Assembly (NCBI GenBank): GCA_964400725.1
Contig: CAYNVS010000001.1
Coordinates: 124,001 to 188,000 of the forward strand
DNA length: 64,000 bases
Reading direction: 5' to 3'
DNA from: CAYNVS01 sp964400725
GTDB lineage: Bacteria; Myxococcota_A; SURF-8; CAYNVS01
Shown: piece after piece, positions 45,687 to 54,836 of the stretch
Position numbering within the stretch: the first letter of the stretch is position 1
How the letters are laid out: every line of letters begins with the position of its first letter
Notes under the pieces: model-generated
The model's database searches: none
What the model was told of the DNA's origin: nothing
The model's input: the letters and a program-made list of their open reading frames with translations, nothing else
Translations under genes and position numbers: made by a program

Positions 45687-47378
45687 CTATTCTCCCCATT
45701 TCGCCGGATCGGCCACTATGCCGCAGTCTATCAGCTTTGCGCCTTTATCGCGCAGCGGCGAGTAGCAATACTCAAAGACGTAAGCCATTTCGTCAAGCCG
45801 AATATGAAAGCGCCGCGAGGTTCCGCCCTGCCCGTCGTCTATCGTTTCGGCGCGCGGAGCGATAAAATCGTCCAGCTGTTCGCCGTCTTTCAGGCTCGTC
45901 CATGGATCCCAGTGCGGCCATTTCAGGTACCAATCGGAAGCGGCCGCGTACCATTTTATTATATGGCGCGCTTCGGCCGCGGTAAGAGGATAGCCGTAAG
46001 CGGCGGCGTTTAACAGCCATCCGGCCAAATCCGTTTCAAACTCTTCGTCGTCGCGGTTGTTCAATTCGGTTCCTTTGCGAATTTCGTCAAAACGCTCGAT
46101 AAGCCCGTTCATTAGAGACAATCCGATTTCGGGATAGTTCCACAAATGAGCCTGCGTCAGAGCCCCTATGTGAAAATAAGTATAAATGTTGTAATTAAAA
46201 TAATTGTTTGTGTAAGCGATTTTTTCGAATTTCCACATCGGGGACGAAGGGGACGCTCCTTGGCAGTCTCCTTTTTCGCCGGGGTTGCCGTAAGCGGCGA
46301 AAACCGTTCCTAGCTGCGCGGCGCATTCGGCGTCCGGTCCGAAAAATTCTTCCCAGTGAACGAAACTTCCCAAATCGGCGGGCGGATATTCTCCGTCTAT
46401 CTTTTCTTTGGTGTAATCGCGCGCGATGTCAACGCTTCCGTCTCGGTAAACCGTCAGAATTTGCCAGCCGTTGTCGACGACGCTTTGCGAAAAGCCGCGC
46501 ACGTACTCTATGTATCGCGCCGCGGCCTTGCGAAGAGCCTCGTTTTTAGTCGTCCGGTAAATCCGCGTTATCGGCTCAAGGCTCGAATATAAATACGGAA
46601 CGTCGTCCTTCGAGCGCATGTTGGAGACCCAGACCTGCCCGTAAACGGGATTGTCCGGCGCTTCGAAGACGTGAACGTTCCATTTATACCATTTTTCGTG
46701 CGTTTCGTCCCAGTACATCGGGGAGTAATCGACGCGGATTTTTCGGCCGTCCGCGACGTACGAGTGATTATGATTGAATATGGCGCGCGCCTGAAGATAC
46801 TTAGCCTTGGCCGGACTAGACGCAAACGCCATGCCGTCTGAAAGAGCGACTACTCCGTTCATTATTTGCTCGGCGACTTCCGCCATTCTGGGCAAGCCGG
46901 TCATTTCATACGCGGACGCGGCGGCGACCATTACTTTAACGCTGCGTTTAAGAATATTTTCAGCGCGCCCGACGTGAGTAAAAACTATCGTATCCCCTTC
47001 GCGCTTGACCGTCGTATCCTGCCACCACAATTTGTAAGGCGGTTTCGAGGCGTCGTAACTCGCGTCTAATCCGTGCGTCATGCGCCAAACCCAGTCGAAA
47101 AACGCGGCGTTTTTAAAAAAAGCGGTTATTTTTTTCGTGAAAGCGGCGATTTCGGCGTCCGTCAATGGCTCGCCGTCGGCGGGACGCTCAGGAGGATTGT
47201 AGCCCAGCGAATCGGAAGGCATGAGCGGCGGCTCCAGCGGTCCGACTTCGCCGCTCGACTCCTCTATTTCCGTCAAGTCCGAGTCGGCGTCGCCTTTGGC
47301 GCCGGACGAGGAATTTCCGCAGCTCTGCGCCCAGCACGCGGCGGCTATTAGGAGCGAGACGGCAATATTTCTAAGCAT
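45687..47378 (-). CDS. Lipoprotein of possible alpha/alpha-barrel glycosidase type
   Basis: The 563-residue protein has a signal peptide with WAQSC (Cys20) and an acidic linker (DADSDLTEIEESSGEV), the same style as other lipoproteins here. From about residue 75 it is rich in Trp/Tyr and predicted helices (MTHGLDASYDASKPPYKLWW, YIEYVRGFSQSVVDNGWQ), resembling six-hairpin glycosidase or lyase folds. No family signature was recognised, so catalysis is unproven. A conserved-looking HNHSYVADGRK and several Asp/Glu residues could form an active site. It is probably transcribed alone; the upstream gene ends in a terminator. Confidence 0.65.
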   Translation of the reverse strand: MLRNIAVSLLIAAACWAQSCGNSSSGAKGDADSDLTEIEESSGEVGPLEPPLMPSDSLGYNPPERPADGEPLTDAEIAAFTKKITAFFKNAAFFDWVWRMTHGLDASYDASKPPYKLWWQDTTVKREGDTIVFTHVGRAENILKRSVKVMVAAASAYEMTGLPRMAEVAEQIMNGVVALSDGMAFASSPAKAKYLQARAIFNHNHSYVADGRKIRVDYSPMYWDETHEKWYKWNVHVFEAPDNPVYGQVWVSNMRSKDDVPYLYSSLEPITRIYRTTKNEALRKAAARYIEYVRGFSQSVVDNGWQILTVYRDGSVDIARDYTKEKIDGEYPPADLGSFVHWEEFFGPDAECAAQLGTVFAAYGNPGEKGDCQGASPSSPMWKFEKIAYTNNYFNYNIYTYFHIGALTQAHLWNYPEIGLSLMNGLIERFDEIRKGTELNNRDDEEFETDLAGWLLNAAAYGYPLTAAEARHIIKWYAAASDWYLKWPHWDPWTSLKDGEQLDDFIAPRAETIDDGQGGTSRRFHIRLDEMAYVFEYCYSPLRDKGAKLIDCGIVADPAKWGE

Positions 47379-47465
47379 TTTCCGACTCCGTCAGCATGAT
47401 TGAAGGTTTTTATGCGAGTCCGTTTGCATACGCGACCTCTTCGCCGCTCCGCGGTTTGCGGAACG

Positions 47466-47492
47466 AAAAAAGGCAGGGATTTCCTGCCTTTT
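47466..47492 (-). terminator. Terminator of the response-regulator gene
   Basis: AAAAGGCAGG and CCTGCCTTTT form a 10-bp stem around a five-base loop; on the minus strand a T-run follows. It lies 27 bases after the stop at 47519. Confidence 0.8.
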
Positions 47493-47518
47493 GTATTTGC
47501 CTCAATCGCCGCGCGCGG

Positions 47519-49546
47519 TTATAAGTTTCTTTCGGCGGCGATATTTTTCAGCTCTTTTTTAATCATAATTTCGGCGAGGTGCGGCACTACTTCCCACACT
47601 ATCGCCTCAATCTGCGCCTGCGTCATTTTCTTCAGCGCGGCCAAGACCATCTCGTTGACTTTTTCTTCGTTAATTTGGGGCGCGGGCGCCGCGGCGGCCT
47701 TTTTGGCAAGCGCGGGGCTCTTCTTCGCCTCGGCGATAAGATGCGCTTCTTTAACCGGCGCGGCTATAATAGCGTCGTCCGAGAAGTCGGTTACGTACGC
47801 GCCCGGAGTTTCTTCCTGTTCGTCGAGAATTTCCGCCTCTTTAAGGAATGCCGGTTCCGATTGAACGGTCTGAGAATCTTCGCTTTTGAAAACGTCGTCG
47901 CCAAAGTCGGCTTCCGGTTTGGTCTCAGCTTCCTCTTCCGTCTCCAACAGCTCCGCTTCCGCTTCGGGGACGGTTTCCGCCGCCGCTTCCGCTTCGACGA
48001 ATTCTTCAATCGGCGCGGAATCAATATCGACCGCCGCCATTTCTTTCTGGTCGAAGTCTATCGCTTCGCCCAAGATTTCTATCGGCGGCTCGTCCGTAAT
48101 TTCTTTGACGGTTCTTACTTCCTCGACTTCCAGCGGTCCGGCCGAGGCTTCAATGTCGCTCATTTCCAGAACGCTTTCGTTGACGTTTACGGCCTCGCGC
48201 TCCTCTTTGACTTCAAATTCATCCAAATGAACCGATTCGGCCTCTTCATACCGCTCAACCTCGACCGCTTCCTTGATAGGTTTCTCGTTTTCAGAAATCG
48301 CGTCGAAATCAATATCGATTTGAGTCTGATATTCCGGTTTGTCTTCTCTTAAAATCGGAGCAGACTCTTCCGCGGGAAGTTCTTCGTTGAGCTGTTCTTC
48401 AAGCGGCTGGTCGTCGTCGGCCAAAACAAGCAGGCTTTCAATCTGATCGCTCTTGCGGGTCGAGGAGGGCTCTTCCGCGGGAAGGCTCATGTCTCCTTCG
48501 GAGGGCATGTCTTCAAAGCCGAACGAAACCTCTTTTTCCACCGCGCTCAGGCTTGGCACCGCTTCGTCTTCCGCCGGCGGAGCCGTGTCGATGAACGCGT
48601 CCATGAAGTCGTCGATGGTTTTGCGCTTTGCCGCTTCGTCAACCGGAAGCGGTTGAACGACCGTTTTATCGTCTTCGTCAAAAGTCAGAAGGTCGGATTC
48701 GAGCGCGGCTTCGGTCTTTTTCTTGGCCGCATCCTCGAAACTTTCCATTTCTTCGCTTTGAAGCACAATCTCGTCTCCCGCGTCGGCCTCGCTCATCGAA
48801 ACGGAATCTTCGACCGGTTCGGGCGTTATTTCAGGCACGTCTTCTTCTATTTCCTCTAACGCGATTTCCGCAACCGGCTCTTCTTCGGCAGGTTTGGGTT
48901 TAGGTTCGGGGATGGCGAACGGATCGGCCGCGGGTTTTCTCTCGGCGGCTTTGAAAGGAGACGGCATGTCCAGTTTGAACGCCTTATCTACGTCTTCGAT
49001 AAGCGCCTCCGCTTTTTTATCCGCCGGTTTGGCGGCTTGAAACGACGCGGGCGCGGCGGCCGGGGCCGCGGGGAATTTTTGAGTGGAAACGGCCGCGGGC
49101 TTCTGCGGCTCGACTTTGTCCTGCGTCAAGTCGATTCCCATGTCGTCCAGTTCAAGGGCGTCTTTGTTTTCGGTTACCTTGGAGCGGGATGCGCTGACCG
49201 CCAAATCCTGCATGGTTTGGCTGTCGAACGGTTTGCGGATAAATCCCCATGCGCCGTGCGCCTCGGCTTCAGTCTGGTTGGTTTCGCCGGCGTTTCCCGA
49301 AAGAGCGATTATTGGAATCGTTTTCGTCGCCGGATTTTCGCGCAGCTGCTTTATAAGCTGCAAACCATTAATGTCGGGGAGACTAATATCGACGACGATG
49401 ACCGACGGTTTGGCGGCCAGCGCGCTTTTAAGGCCGTCCTTTCCGTTGGACGCGAACTGCAGCTCGAAATCCGAATGCTTAAAAGTAAACTCGAAAACCT
49501 TCTGCATAGTTCTGCTGTCTTCGATTACCAACAATGTCTTAACCAT
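47519..49546 (-). CDS. Response regulator with long acidic linker and conserved C-terminal helix
   Basis: The ATG at 49546 has AGGAGG six bases upstream and fits the receiver-domain N-terminus (MVKTLLVIEDSRTMQKV); the frame extends 18 codons further but over the promoter. Of 675 residues, 1-120 are a receiver domain with phospho-acceptor Asp53 (VVDISLPD) and conserved Lys105 (RKPF). Residues ~125-610 are disordered, rich in Glu, Asp, Ala and Pro. The last ~50 residues are a helical module (IEAIVWEVVPHLAEIMIKK) that occurs at the end of several deltaproteobacterial response regulators. There is no DNA-binding or enzymatic output domain, so signalling is probably by protein interaction. A kinase partner is not adjacent. 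Confidence 0.88.
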   Translation of the reverse strand: MVKTLLVIEDSRTMQKVFEFTFKHSDFELQFASNGKDGLKSALAAKPSVIVVDISLPDINGLQLIKQLRENPATKTIPIIALSGNAGETNQTEAEAHGAWGFIRKPFDSQTMQDLAVSASRSKVTENKDALELDDMGIDLTQDKVEPQKPAAVSTQKFPAAPAAAPASFQAAKPADKKAEALIEDVDKAFKLDMPSPFKAAERKPAADPFAIPEPKPKPAEEEPVAEIALEEIEEDVPEITPEPVEDSVSMSEADAGDEIVLQSEEMESFEDAAKKKTEAALESDLLTFDEDDKTVVQPLPVDEAAKRKTIDDFMDAFIDTAPPAEDEAVPSLSAVEKEVSFGFEDMPSEGDMSLPAEEPSSTRKSDQIESLLVLADDDQPLEEQLNEELPAEESAPILREDKPEYQTQIDIDFDAISENEKPIKEAVEVERYEEAESVHLDEFEVKEEREAVNVNESVLEMSDIEASAGPLEVEEVRTVKEITDEPPIEILGEAIDFDQKEMAAVDIDSAPIEEFVEAEAAAETVPEAEAELLETEEEAETKPEADFGDDVFKSEDSQTVQSEPAFLKEAEILDEQEETPGAYVTDFSDDAIIAAPVKEAHLIAEAKKSPALAKKAAAAPAPQINEEKVNEMVLAALKKMTQAQIEAIVWEVVPHLAEIMIKKELKNIAAERNL

Positions 49547-49590
49547 AATAGCCTCCTGAAAGACGGCATCATAAGGTAATATTTTAACAA

Positions 49591-49619
49591 AATTTATCAT
49601 GCGATTGCGTCAAAGTCAA
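49591..49619 (-). promoter_or_regulatory. Promoter of the response-regulator gene
   Basis: On the minus strand TTGACT (49614-49619), a 17-base spacer, and TAAATT (49591-49596) preceded by TGA (an extended -10). The ATG is 45 bases downstream. Confidence 0.65.
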
Positions 49620-49804
49620 TTATTTACAGGGTTTCTATTTATAGATTATACAAATTTAAGCATAATTTTTATGCAATCGACTATTGGCTCCGATCGTTCG
49701 TTTAACGCGCCGCGGCGAATCGCGCATGGGATAGGACGCGCCGCGGAGAGTTTTTTCGTGTTGCTTTTTTTTTTACGGCAACGGATAATTCCGGCAGGCA
49801 AATT

Positions 49805-50686
49805 ATGGCGTTGGACACCTATTCGTTTATGACCGAGCTGACGGACAGGGTAAGAAAAATCAGCGATCCGGGGATGCGCCGGTACAAATTCGCTTCTTAT
49901 ATTACAAGGCTTTCAAACGAAGACGCCTGTTCGGTCGTCGAGGCGATTTACGCGGACGCCGTCGCCCACAGGCTTCCCGGCAGACTTCTGCTCGAAAACT
50001 TCGCCTACATGGAAGAAATCGAAACGATAGCCGGAACCAGCCTCATGGAAGAGTGGTACATAACGGCGAACAAGATGGGGCTGCGTTTCGCGGGCGAAAT
50101 CGTTTATCCCCCCAGATATACCGAAAGGCATGTAAATTACGACGGACATAAAGACCTCGCCAAACTTACGATAGGCGAGAAAAAGGCGATGGCAAAAAAG
50201 CCGGACGCCGTTCTTATTGAAAAATTGATGTTTGACCCGGAGCCGTCGGTAATTGCGATACTGCTAAACAACCCCAGACTGCTTACGAAACACGTCGTAA
50301 CTATGGCCAATCACAGGCCGAACAAACCGTCGGTCATCGAGCGGATTTTTATTCACCCCAAGTGGTCGAGGGTTTACGAGGTGCGGAAGGCTCTTTCCAG
50401 CAATCCTTACACCTACCCGTCGATGGCTATAACGCTTCTGCCCGGTCTAAACTCGCAGGACTTGAAGCTGCTGGAATTCGGCTCCAACCTTTCATCCAAC
50501 CTCGTGCGGCAGATACTCGCGTACCGCCGCGAACTGTTCGGCGAGGACGAGCCTCGTCAGGCGGACGACGAGTTCTTTGGAGAGGTTTCGGACGCGGCGG
50601 CGGCGGAGTTCGCAGAGAGGCTGGAGGCGACCGGGTATTTCGAGGCGGAAATCGAATCGGTGGAAGTGGAGAAGGACGAAACCTGA
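49805..50686 (+). CDS. Conserved-looking hypothetical protein upstream of recR
   Basis: The 293-residue soluble protein has no recognised family. Residues ~120-230 consist of helical repeats with motifs LMFDPEPSVIAILLNNPRL, FIHPKWSRVYEVRKALSSNP and ITLLPGLNSQDLKLL, similar in style to HEAT/DUF2336-type repeats. The C-terminus is acidic. The ATG at 49805 has only a weak ribosome site. It ends two bases before the recR start, so translation is probably coupled. The divergent gene is the response regulator. A scaffold or adaptor role is possible but not shown. Confidence 0.7.
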   Translation: MALDTYSFMTELTDRVRKISDPGMRRYKFASYITRLSNEDACSVVEAIYADAVAHRLPGRLLLENFAYMEEIETIAGTSLMEEWYITANKMGLRFAGEIVYPPRYTERHVNYDGHKDLAKLTIGEKKAMAKKPDAVLIEKLMFDPEPSVIAILLNNPRLLTKHVVTMANHRPNKPSVIERIFIHPKWSRVYEVRKALSSNPYTYPSMAITLLPGLNSQDLKLLEFGSNLSSNLVRQILAYRRELFGEDEPRQADDEFFGEVSDAAAAEFAERLEATGYFEAEIESVEVEKDET

Positions 50687-50688
50687 CG

Positions 50689-51297
50689 ATGCAAAAGAAT
50701 AATCCGTACCTTGAAACGCTGGCGCTTGAGCTTGCGAGGCTGCCGGGCGTCGGCAAGCGAAACGCTCAAAGAATGGCCGTTTTCGTAGTTTTCAGCGGAG
50801 AGGATTATCCTAAAAGGCTCGCGTCGGCGGTCGTAAAAGCCGCCCAGAACGTAGGAGCCTGCCGGCGGTGCGGAGCGATTTCGACCAAAGGGGAAGAATG
50901 CGCGGTCTGCTCTAATCCGCTTAGACGCGCAGGCTCGATTTGCGTCGTGGAAAGCGTAGCCGACATGTCCGCGATTGAGGAATCGGGCTCGCACAACGGC
51001 CTTTATCACGTTCTTCACGGCAACATTTCGCCGTTGGACGGACGCGGGCCGGAAGACATAAACGTTAAAACGCTGTTCGACAGAGTCAAAGCCGAAAAAA
51101 TCGAAGAGGTAATTCTCGCCACCGAACCGACGGTGGAAGGAGACGCGACCGCGCATTACATCGCGGACATATTGAGCGCCTCAAACCCGGATATTCTTGT
51201 TACGCGAATCGCCACCGGCCTGCCGAAAGGCGCCAATCTCGAATTCACCGACCGCCGGACGATTGAAAACGCCATCAAATTACGGCAGAAATTTTAG
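50689..51297 (+). CDS. recR: Recombination protein RecR
   Basis: The true start is the ATG at 50689, two bases after the preceding stop; a longer in-frame extension runs antisense to sense with the upstream gene and is not RecR-like. The 202-residue protein has an N-terminal helix-hairpin-helix (LARLPGVGKRNAQRMAVF), a four-Cys zinc finger (Cys58, 61, 71, 74) and a Toprim domain (ICVVESVADMSAIE, TEPTVEGDATAHYI). RecR with RecO loads RecA on gapped DNA. No dnaX or ybaB neighbour is present, unlike many genomes. Confidence 0.95.
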   Translation: MQKNNPYLETLALELARLPGVGKRNAQRMAVFVVFSGEDYPKRLASAVVKAAQNVGACRRCGAISTKGEECAVCSNPLRRAGSICVVESVADMSAIEESGSHNGLYHVLHGNISPLDGRGPEDINVKTLFDRVKAEKIEEVILATEPTVEGDATAHYIADILSASNPDILVTRIATGLPKGANLEFTDRRTIENAIKLRQKF

Positions 51298-51348
51298 CCC
51301 GAAAAACGATAAAAATTTCGAGAGCCGCCGTTTAGAAAAGGCTTTAAT

Positions 51349-51378
51349 TTGTTTTGGACGACAACGATTATTTATAAT
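51349..51378 (+). promoter_or_regulatory. Possible promoter of the histidine kinase gene
   Basis: TTGTTT (51349-51354), 18-base spacer and a perfect TATAAT (51373-51378), 63 bases upstream of the ATG at 51442. Confidence 0.4.
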
Positions 51379-51441
51379 TTTTACGCCCGCATCGCGGCGA
51401 ATGCTCTCGACAACCGACTTTTTCTGGCATAGATTTACCGA

Positions 51442-52995
51442 ATGCGGATTTCGTTGACCACGAAGATTTTTTCGCTGTTTCTGCTGTCGATGACGGCGTT
51501 TCTGGCGGCGGGGATTTATTCGGCTTATCAGCTTCAAAGCCAGCGCGCCGCGTTGTCGCTTCTAAACGAAGGGTATCTTCCGCTGATAAAGACAATAAGC
51601 CAGATAGACGCGGTGGCCTCGAACCAAAAGAACGATTTGTCGCGAATATTCGACGTTAAGGAAGAGCGCGTTAAAAAGGTTTTGGCGCGTCTCGTGGGTC
51701 ATTACTTTCCAAACCTTTTGCGAAAAAATTTAGAAGACGCGAAAAACCTCATAGCTTTAATCAAGCAAAAAGCGCTTTCGCCGCAGGATAAATCGGTGAT
51801 TATGGCCGTTGAGGCCGACGTAATGAAGATTGAATCCAGCGAAAAGCAGTATGAGGAGCTTGCGAAAAAATTGTTCGACGAAAACGAAGCGGCGGAAGAG
51901 ATTGCCGCCGACGAGCGCGCCGCGCTGGAAAGCTCTCTCGACGCCGCCGAGCGCGAACTGTCGCGGGCTGTAAAACTAGCCGGTCTGCGGCTCGATCAAC
52001 AGTCGTCGTCGATGCTTTTGGCGATTGAAAAAGACGGCAGCCGCACGCTGACGATAATGGGCGTTCTGCTTATAGCGAGCCTTGTTTGGTGCGCGCTGGT
52101 GCTGATGATTTTATTCTACAATCTCAAACCCATCCGCACTCTTACCATCGAGGCCAAGCGCATTTCCCGCGGAGACTACTCCCACGCTGTTTCCAATGAA
52201 AGATCCGACGATTTGGGCCAGCTCGCCAACGAATTCGACGCCATGCGCGTATCGTTGATACGAAGAGACGAGGAATTGGCGAAAAAGCGGGACGAACTTC
52301 TCCGCTCCGAGCGGCTGGCCGCAGTGGGTAGAATGGCGTCTCACGTGGCGCACGAAATACGCAATCCTCTGTTAAGCATAAGCCTCAACGCCGAAATGCT
52401 TTTGGACGACCTTGGGAAAACCGACGGCGCGGGCGAGAAAAAAGAGGCGTTGAACGCCATTATAAAAGAAACCGAAAGGCTTGGTTCGCTGACCGAGGAG
52501 TATCTTCAGTTCGCCAGAATGCCCCAGATGGAGAAGCGCCCTCTTAACGTCGCGGAAGCCTTAAAACACGCGGTTTCGGTGATGAAGCCGGTCGCGGCCG
52601 TCAAAAAGACGGCGCTCTTTTTAAATATTCCCGACTCCGAAGTTAAAATAAACGCGGACGAAAACCGGCTCATTCAGGCGTTTATTAATTTAATTAAAAA
52701 CGCCATAGAGGCGGTAGCCGCAGAGGACGGGAAGGTTGCGGTCAAGCTGTCGCAAAGCGACGACTCGGTCGAAATCGAAGTCAGCGACAACGGCAAAGGG
52801 CTTCCGAAGGAACCGCCGTCCGACAGGCTGTTTGATCCGTTCTTTTCGACCAAACCGCACGGCGCCGGGCTGGGACTTACAATAACACATAAAATTGCCG
52901 AGGAGCACGGCGGATTTATAAAGTGCGCCAATCTTCCGACCGGAGGAGCCAAATTTTTAATGATACTTCCAAAAGGAACCGACAAAACAGCCTGA
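51442..52995 (+). CDS. Membrane sensor histidine kinase (HAMP-HisKA-HATPase)
   Basis: The 517-residue kinase has a transmembrane helix at ~8-28, an extracytoplasmic helical sensor region (~30-200), a second helix (~203-226) and HAMP (~228-280). The phosphoacceptor His304 is in HVAHEIRNPLLSI. The ATP-binding N, G1 and G2 boxes are NLIKNAIEAV, DNGKGLP and GAGLGLTITHKIAEEHGG. All catalytic parts are intact. The sensor resembles four-helix-bundle chemoreceptor-like domains; the signal is unknown. No response regulator is adjacent on this strand. The MFS gene follows 13 bases downstream and may be regulated or co-expressed with it. Confidence 0.92.
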   Translation: MRISLTTKIFSLFLLSMTAFLAAGIYSAYQLQSQRAALSLLNEGYLPLIKTISQIDAVASNQKNDLSRIFDVKEERVKKVLARLVGHYFPNLLRKNLEDAKNLIALIKQKALSPQDKSVIMAVEADVMKIESSEKQYEELAKKLFDENEAAEEIAADERAALESSLDAAERELSRAVKLAGLRLDQQSSSMLLAIEKDGSRTLTIMGVLLIASLVWCALVLMILFYNLKPIRTLTIEAKRISRGDYSHAVSNERSDDLGQLANEFDAMRVSLIRRDEELAKKRDELLRSERLAAVGRMASHVAHEIRNPLLSISLNAEMLLDDLGKTDGAGEKKEALNAIIKETERLGSLTEEYLQFARMPQMEKRPLNVAEALKHAVSVMKPVAAVKKTALFLNIPDSEVKINADENRLIQAFINLIKNAIEAVAAEDGKVAVKLSQSDDSVEIEVSDNGKGLPKEPPSDRLFDPFFSTKPHGAGLGLTITHKIAEEHGGFIKCANLPTGGAKFLMILPKGTDKTA

Positions 52996-53008
52996 TTGAA
53001 AAAACAAA

Positions 53009-54229
53009 ATGGAAGAATTTCAAACGGCTCCAATAAAAACCGCGCAAATCGAAACGCCCAAAGAAAACGGACGGATATTCGCCGTTCTTTTCGCGACGGT
53101 CTTCGCGACGATTTTGGGAATAGGGCTCGTGGTTCCGATGATGCCCGCCTACGCCCAGAATTTAAAGGCGAGCGGTCTGTGGATAGGCGTAATGTTCTCG
53201 TCCTTTTCCGCAGCGCGGCTGGCTCTCATCCCCTTTATCGGCGCCATGTCCGACAGAACCGGCAGGCGGCGGTTCATACTTATCGGACTAGTCATTTACA
53301 TGGTCGCGGCTTTGGGCTATATGGCGGCCAACGACATCCAGCAGCTCAGCCTCGCCCGATTCGTCAACGGCGTCGGCAGCGCTATGGTAATACCCATATG
53401 TATGGCCTACGCGGGCGACATAGCTCCTTCCGGCAAAGAAGGACGCTACATGGGGACGATAAACATGGGGCTTTTCCTTGGAATGGGCGCAGGACCTGTT
53501 TTGGGCGGAGCTTTGACCGACGCTTTCTCCATGAACGCGGCCTTCTTGGCTCTCTTCGGGCTAACTTTCGGAGCGTTCGTTTTTGTCTTTTTCTGGCTCG
53601 CCGAACGTCCTGCGGCGATGCGGCGGACGAAGCCTGAGACGTACTCGGTTATATTGAAAGATAAATTTGTTGCGGGACTGCTTATATTCAGGCTTGTGAG
53701 CGAAATAGGGCGAGGCGCGGCGATGGGGTTCCTGCCTCTGCTGGCTGGCGAAAAAGGTTTTACCCATAGTCAAATCGGCGCGCTGGTGTCGTGGTATATT
53801 TTAATCACGGGCGCATTGCAGCGGCCTTTCGGCAAACTGGCCGACCGCATGAGCAGACCGGCGCTTATGGCCGTCGGCAGCGCCACAATGTCGGTCGCCT
53901 TCGCATCATATCCGCTTTTTGACGGCTTTTGGGGCTTGATGCTGGTCGGACTCTTCTTCGGGCTCGGCGGCGCCGTCTCCATGCCTGCGGCGAGCGCGGT
54001 TTCCGTGGACGCCGGAGCGGTTTACGGCATGGGAAGCGTCATGGCTTTGTTCAGCATGGCGATGAGCGGAGGGCTTATTATCGCTCCGCTTTTAGCCGGC
54101 GCGATGAAAGACCTCTTCGGCATAAACTACGTTTTCTATGTCGGCGGCTTTGTATCTTTAATCGGCTGTTTCGCTGTTCTGCCGTTTTTAATCAAAAGGC
54201 AAAACGCAGCGCCGACGAATAAGAATTAA
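53009..54229 (+). CDS. MFS transporter
   Basis: The 406-residue protein has twelve predicted hydrophobic segments. The loop 2-3 motif (GAMSDRTGRRRFILIG) and its weaker second-half copy (GKLADRMSRPALMAVG) identify the major facilitator superfamily, in a drug/metabolite efflux-like subgroup (DHA1 style, VVPMMPAYAQNL in helix 1). Substrate unknown. No strong ribosome site is seen at the ATG, but the gene lies 13 bases after the kinase stop, so translational coupling is plausible. Confidence 0.88.
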   Translation: MEEFQTAPIKTAQIETPKENGRIFAVLFATVFATILGIGLVVPMMPAYAQNLKASGLWIGVMFSSFSAARLALIPFIGAMSDRTGRRRFILIGLVIYMVAALGYMAANDIQQLSLARFVNGVGSAMVIPICMAYAGDIAPSGKEGRYMGTINMGLFLGMGAGPVLGGALTDAFSMNAAFLALFGLTFGAFVFVFFWLAERPAAMRRTKPETYSVILKDKFVAGLLIFRLVSEIGRGAAMGFLPLLAGEKGFTHSQIGALVSWYILITGALQRPFGKLADRMSRPALMAVGSATMSVAFASYPLFDGFWGLMLVGLFFGLGGAVSMPAASAVSVDAGAVYGMGSVMALFSMAMSGGLIIAPLLAGAMKDLFGINYVFYVGGFVSLIGCFAVLPFLIKRQNAAPTNKN

Positions 54230-54449
54230 TAATTAAGACTCCGCTATTGAGCGCCGGCCCTTCCGCTTTTGATAAAAACCAGAGGCCGCAGAATTACGCG
54301 GATGAATGCGCAGGCGTATAAAATTTAAATTTTCTCCTTGCAAAAAAAAACGAAGGGAGTGAAAGTCGCCGGCTCGGCTCGCAATCTACAAAATTGGTTT
54401 TATTCCGAGCTTGTAGATGGGGATGCGGAAAAAATGCGCCAAAATAAAA

Positions 54450-54475
54450 ACAGGGCGCGCAATAGCGCTCCCTGT
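54450..54475 (-). terminator. Terminator of rpsU
   Basis: ACAGGGCGCGC and GCGCTCCCTGT pair with one mismatch around AATA; on the minus strand the stem is followed by TTTTTATTTT. It lies 30 bases after the rpsU stop. Confidence 0.75.
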
Positions 54476-54505
54476 TGAATTTAATGCTCGAACCTGAAGA
54501 AAGAC

Positions 54506-54706
54506 TTAAACGGTCTTTCTCATTCCCTTTCTGCGGCGGCGCTCGGCCTCGTCGCGCTTGCGTTTCTTCTGCTCGGAGGGCTTCTCGTAGTAGCGGCGTT
54601 TTTTAAGCTCTTTAAACACGCCCTCTTGCGCCATCTTTTTCTTGAGCGCTTTTAAGGCTTTTTCAATGTCGTCATACACAACAACTTCGAGCGGCTGAAG
54701 GTTCAT
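54506..54706 (-). CDS. rpsU: 30S ribosomal protein S21
   Basis: The 66-residue protein starts at the ATG at 54706, preceded by AAAGGAGA; the longer frame upstream lies in the untranslated leader. LEVVVYDDIEKALKALKKK, RYYEKPSEQKKRK and the basic C-terminus are typical S21. S21 helps initiation near the anti-Shine-Dalgarno region. It is a single-gene unit with its own promoter and terminator. Confidence 0.95.
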   Translation of the reverse strand: MNLQPLEVVVYDDIEKALKALKKKMAQEGVFKELKKRRYYEKPSEQKKRKRDEAERRRRKGMRKTV

Positions 54707-54782
54707 CAAATCTCCTTTTAATGCGCTTATCCGGCCAAAAAAGGCGCGGAGTTGAAACTTATAAAAAACAAGACAAGGCAAT

Positions 54783-54811
54783 CTTCTAACCTATCAATAT
54801 CATTTTGTCAA
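54783..54811 (-). promoter_or_regulatory. Promoter of rpsU
   Basis: On the minus strand a perfect TTGACA (54806-54811), 17-base spacer, and TAGAAG (54783-54788). The leader to the ATG would be about 70 bases. Confidence 0.65.
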
Positions 54812-54836
54812 TTAGAAATAATTTAAAAAATCAATT

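Noticed and set aside
50362..50688. N-terminal extension of the recR frame
   Set aside because: It overlaps the preceding gene in another frame, reads as low-complexity Arg/Gly text, and RecR homology begins exactly at the ATG at 50689.
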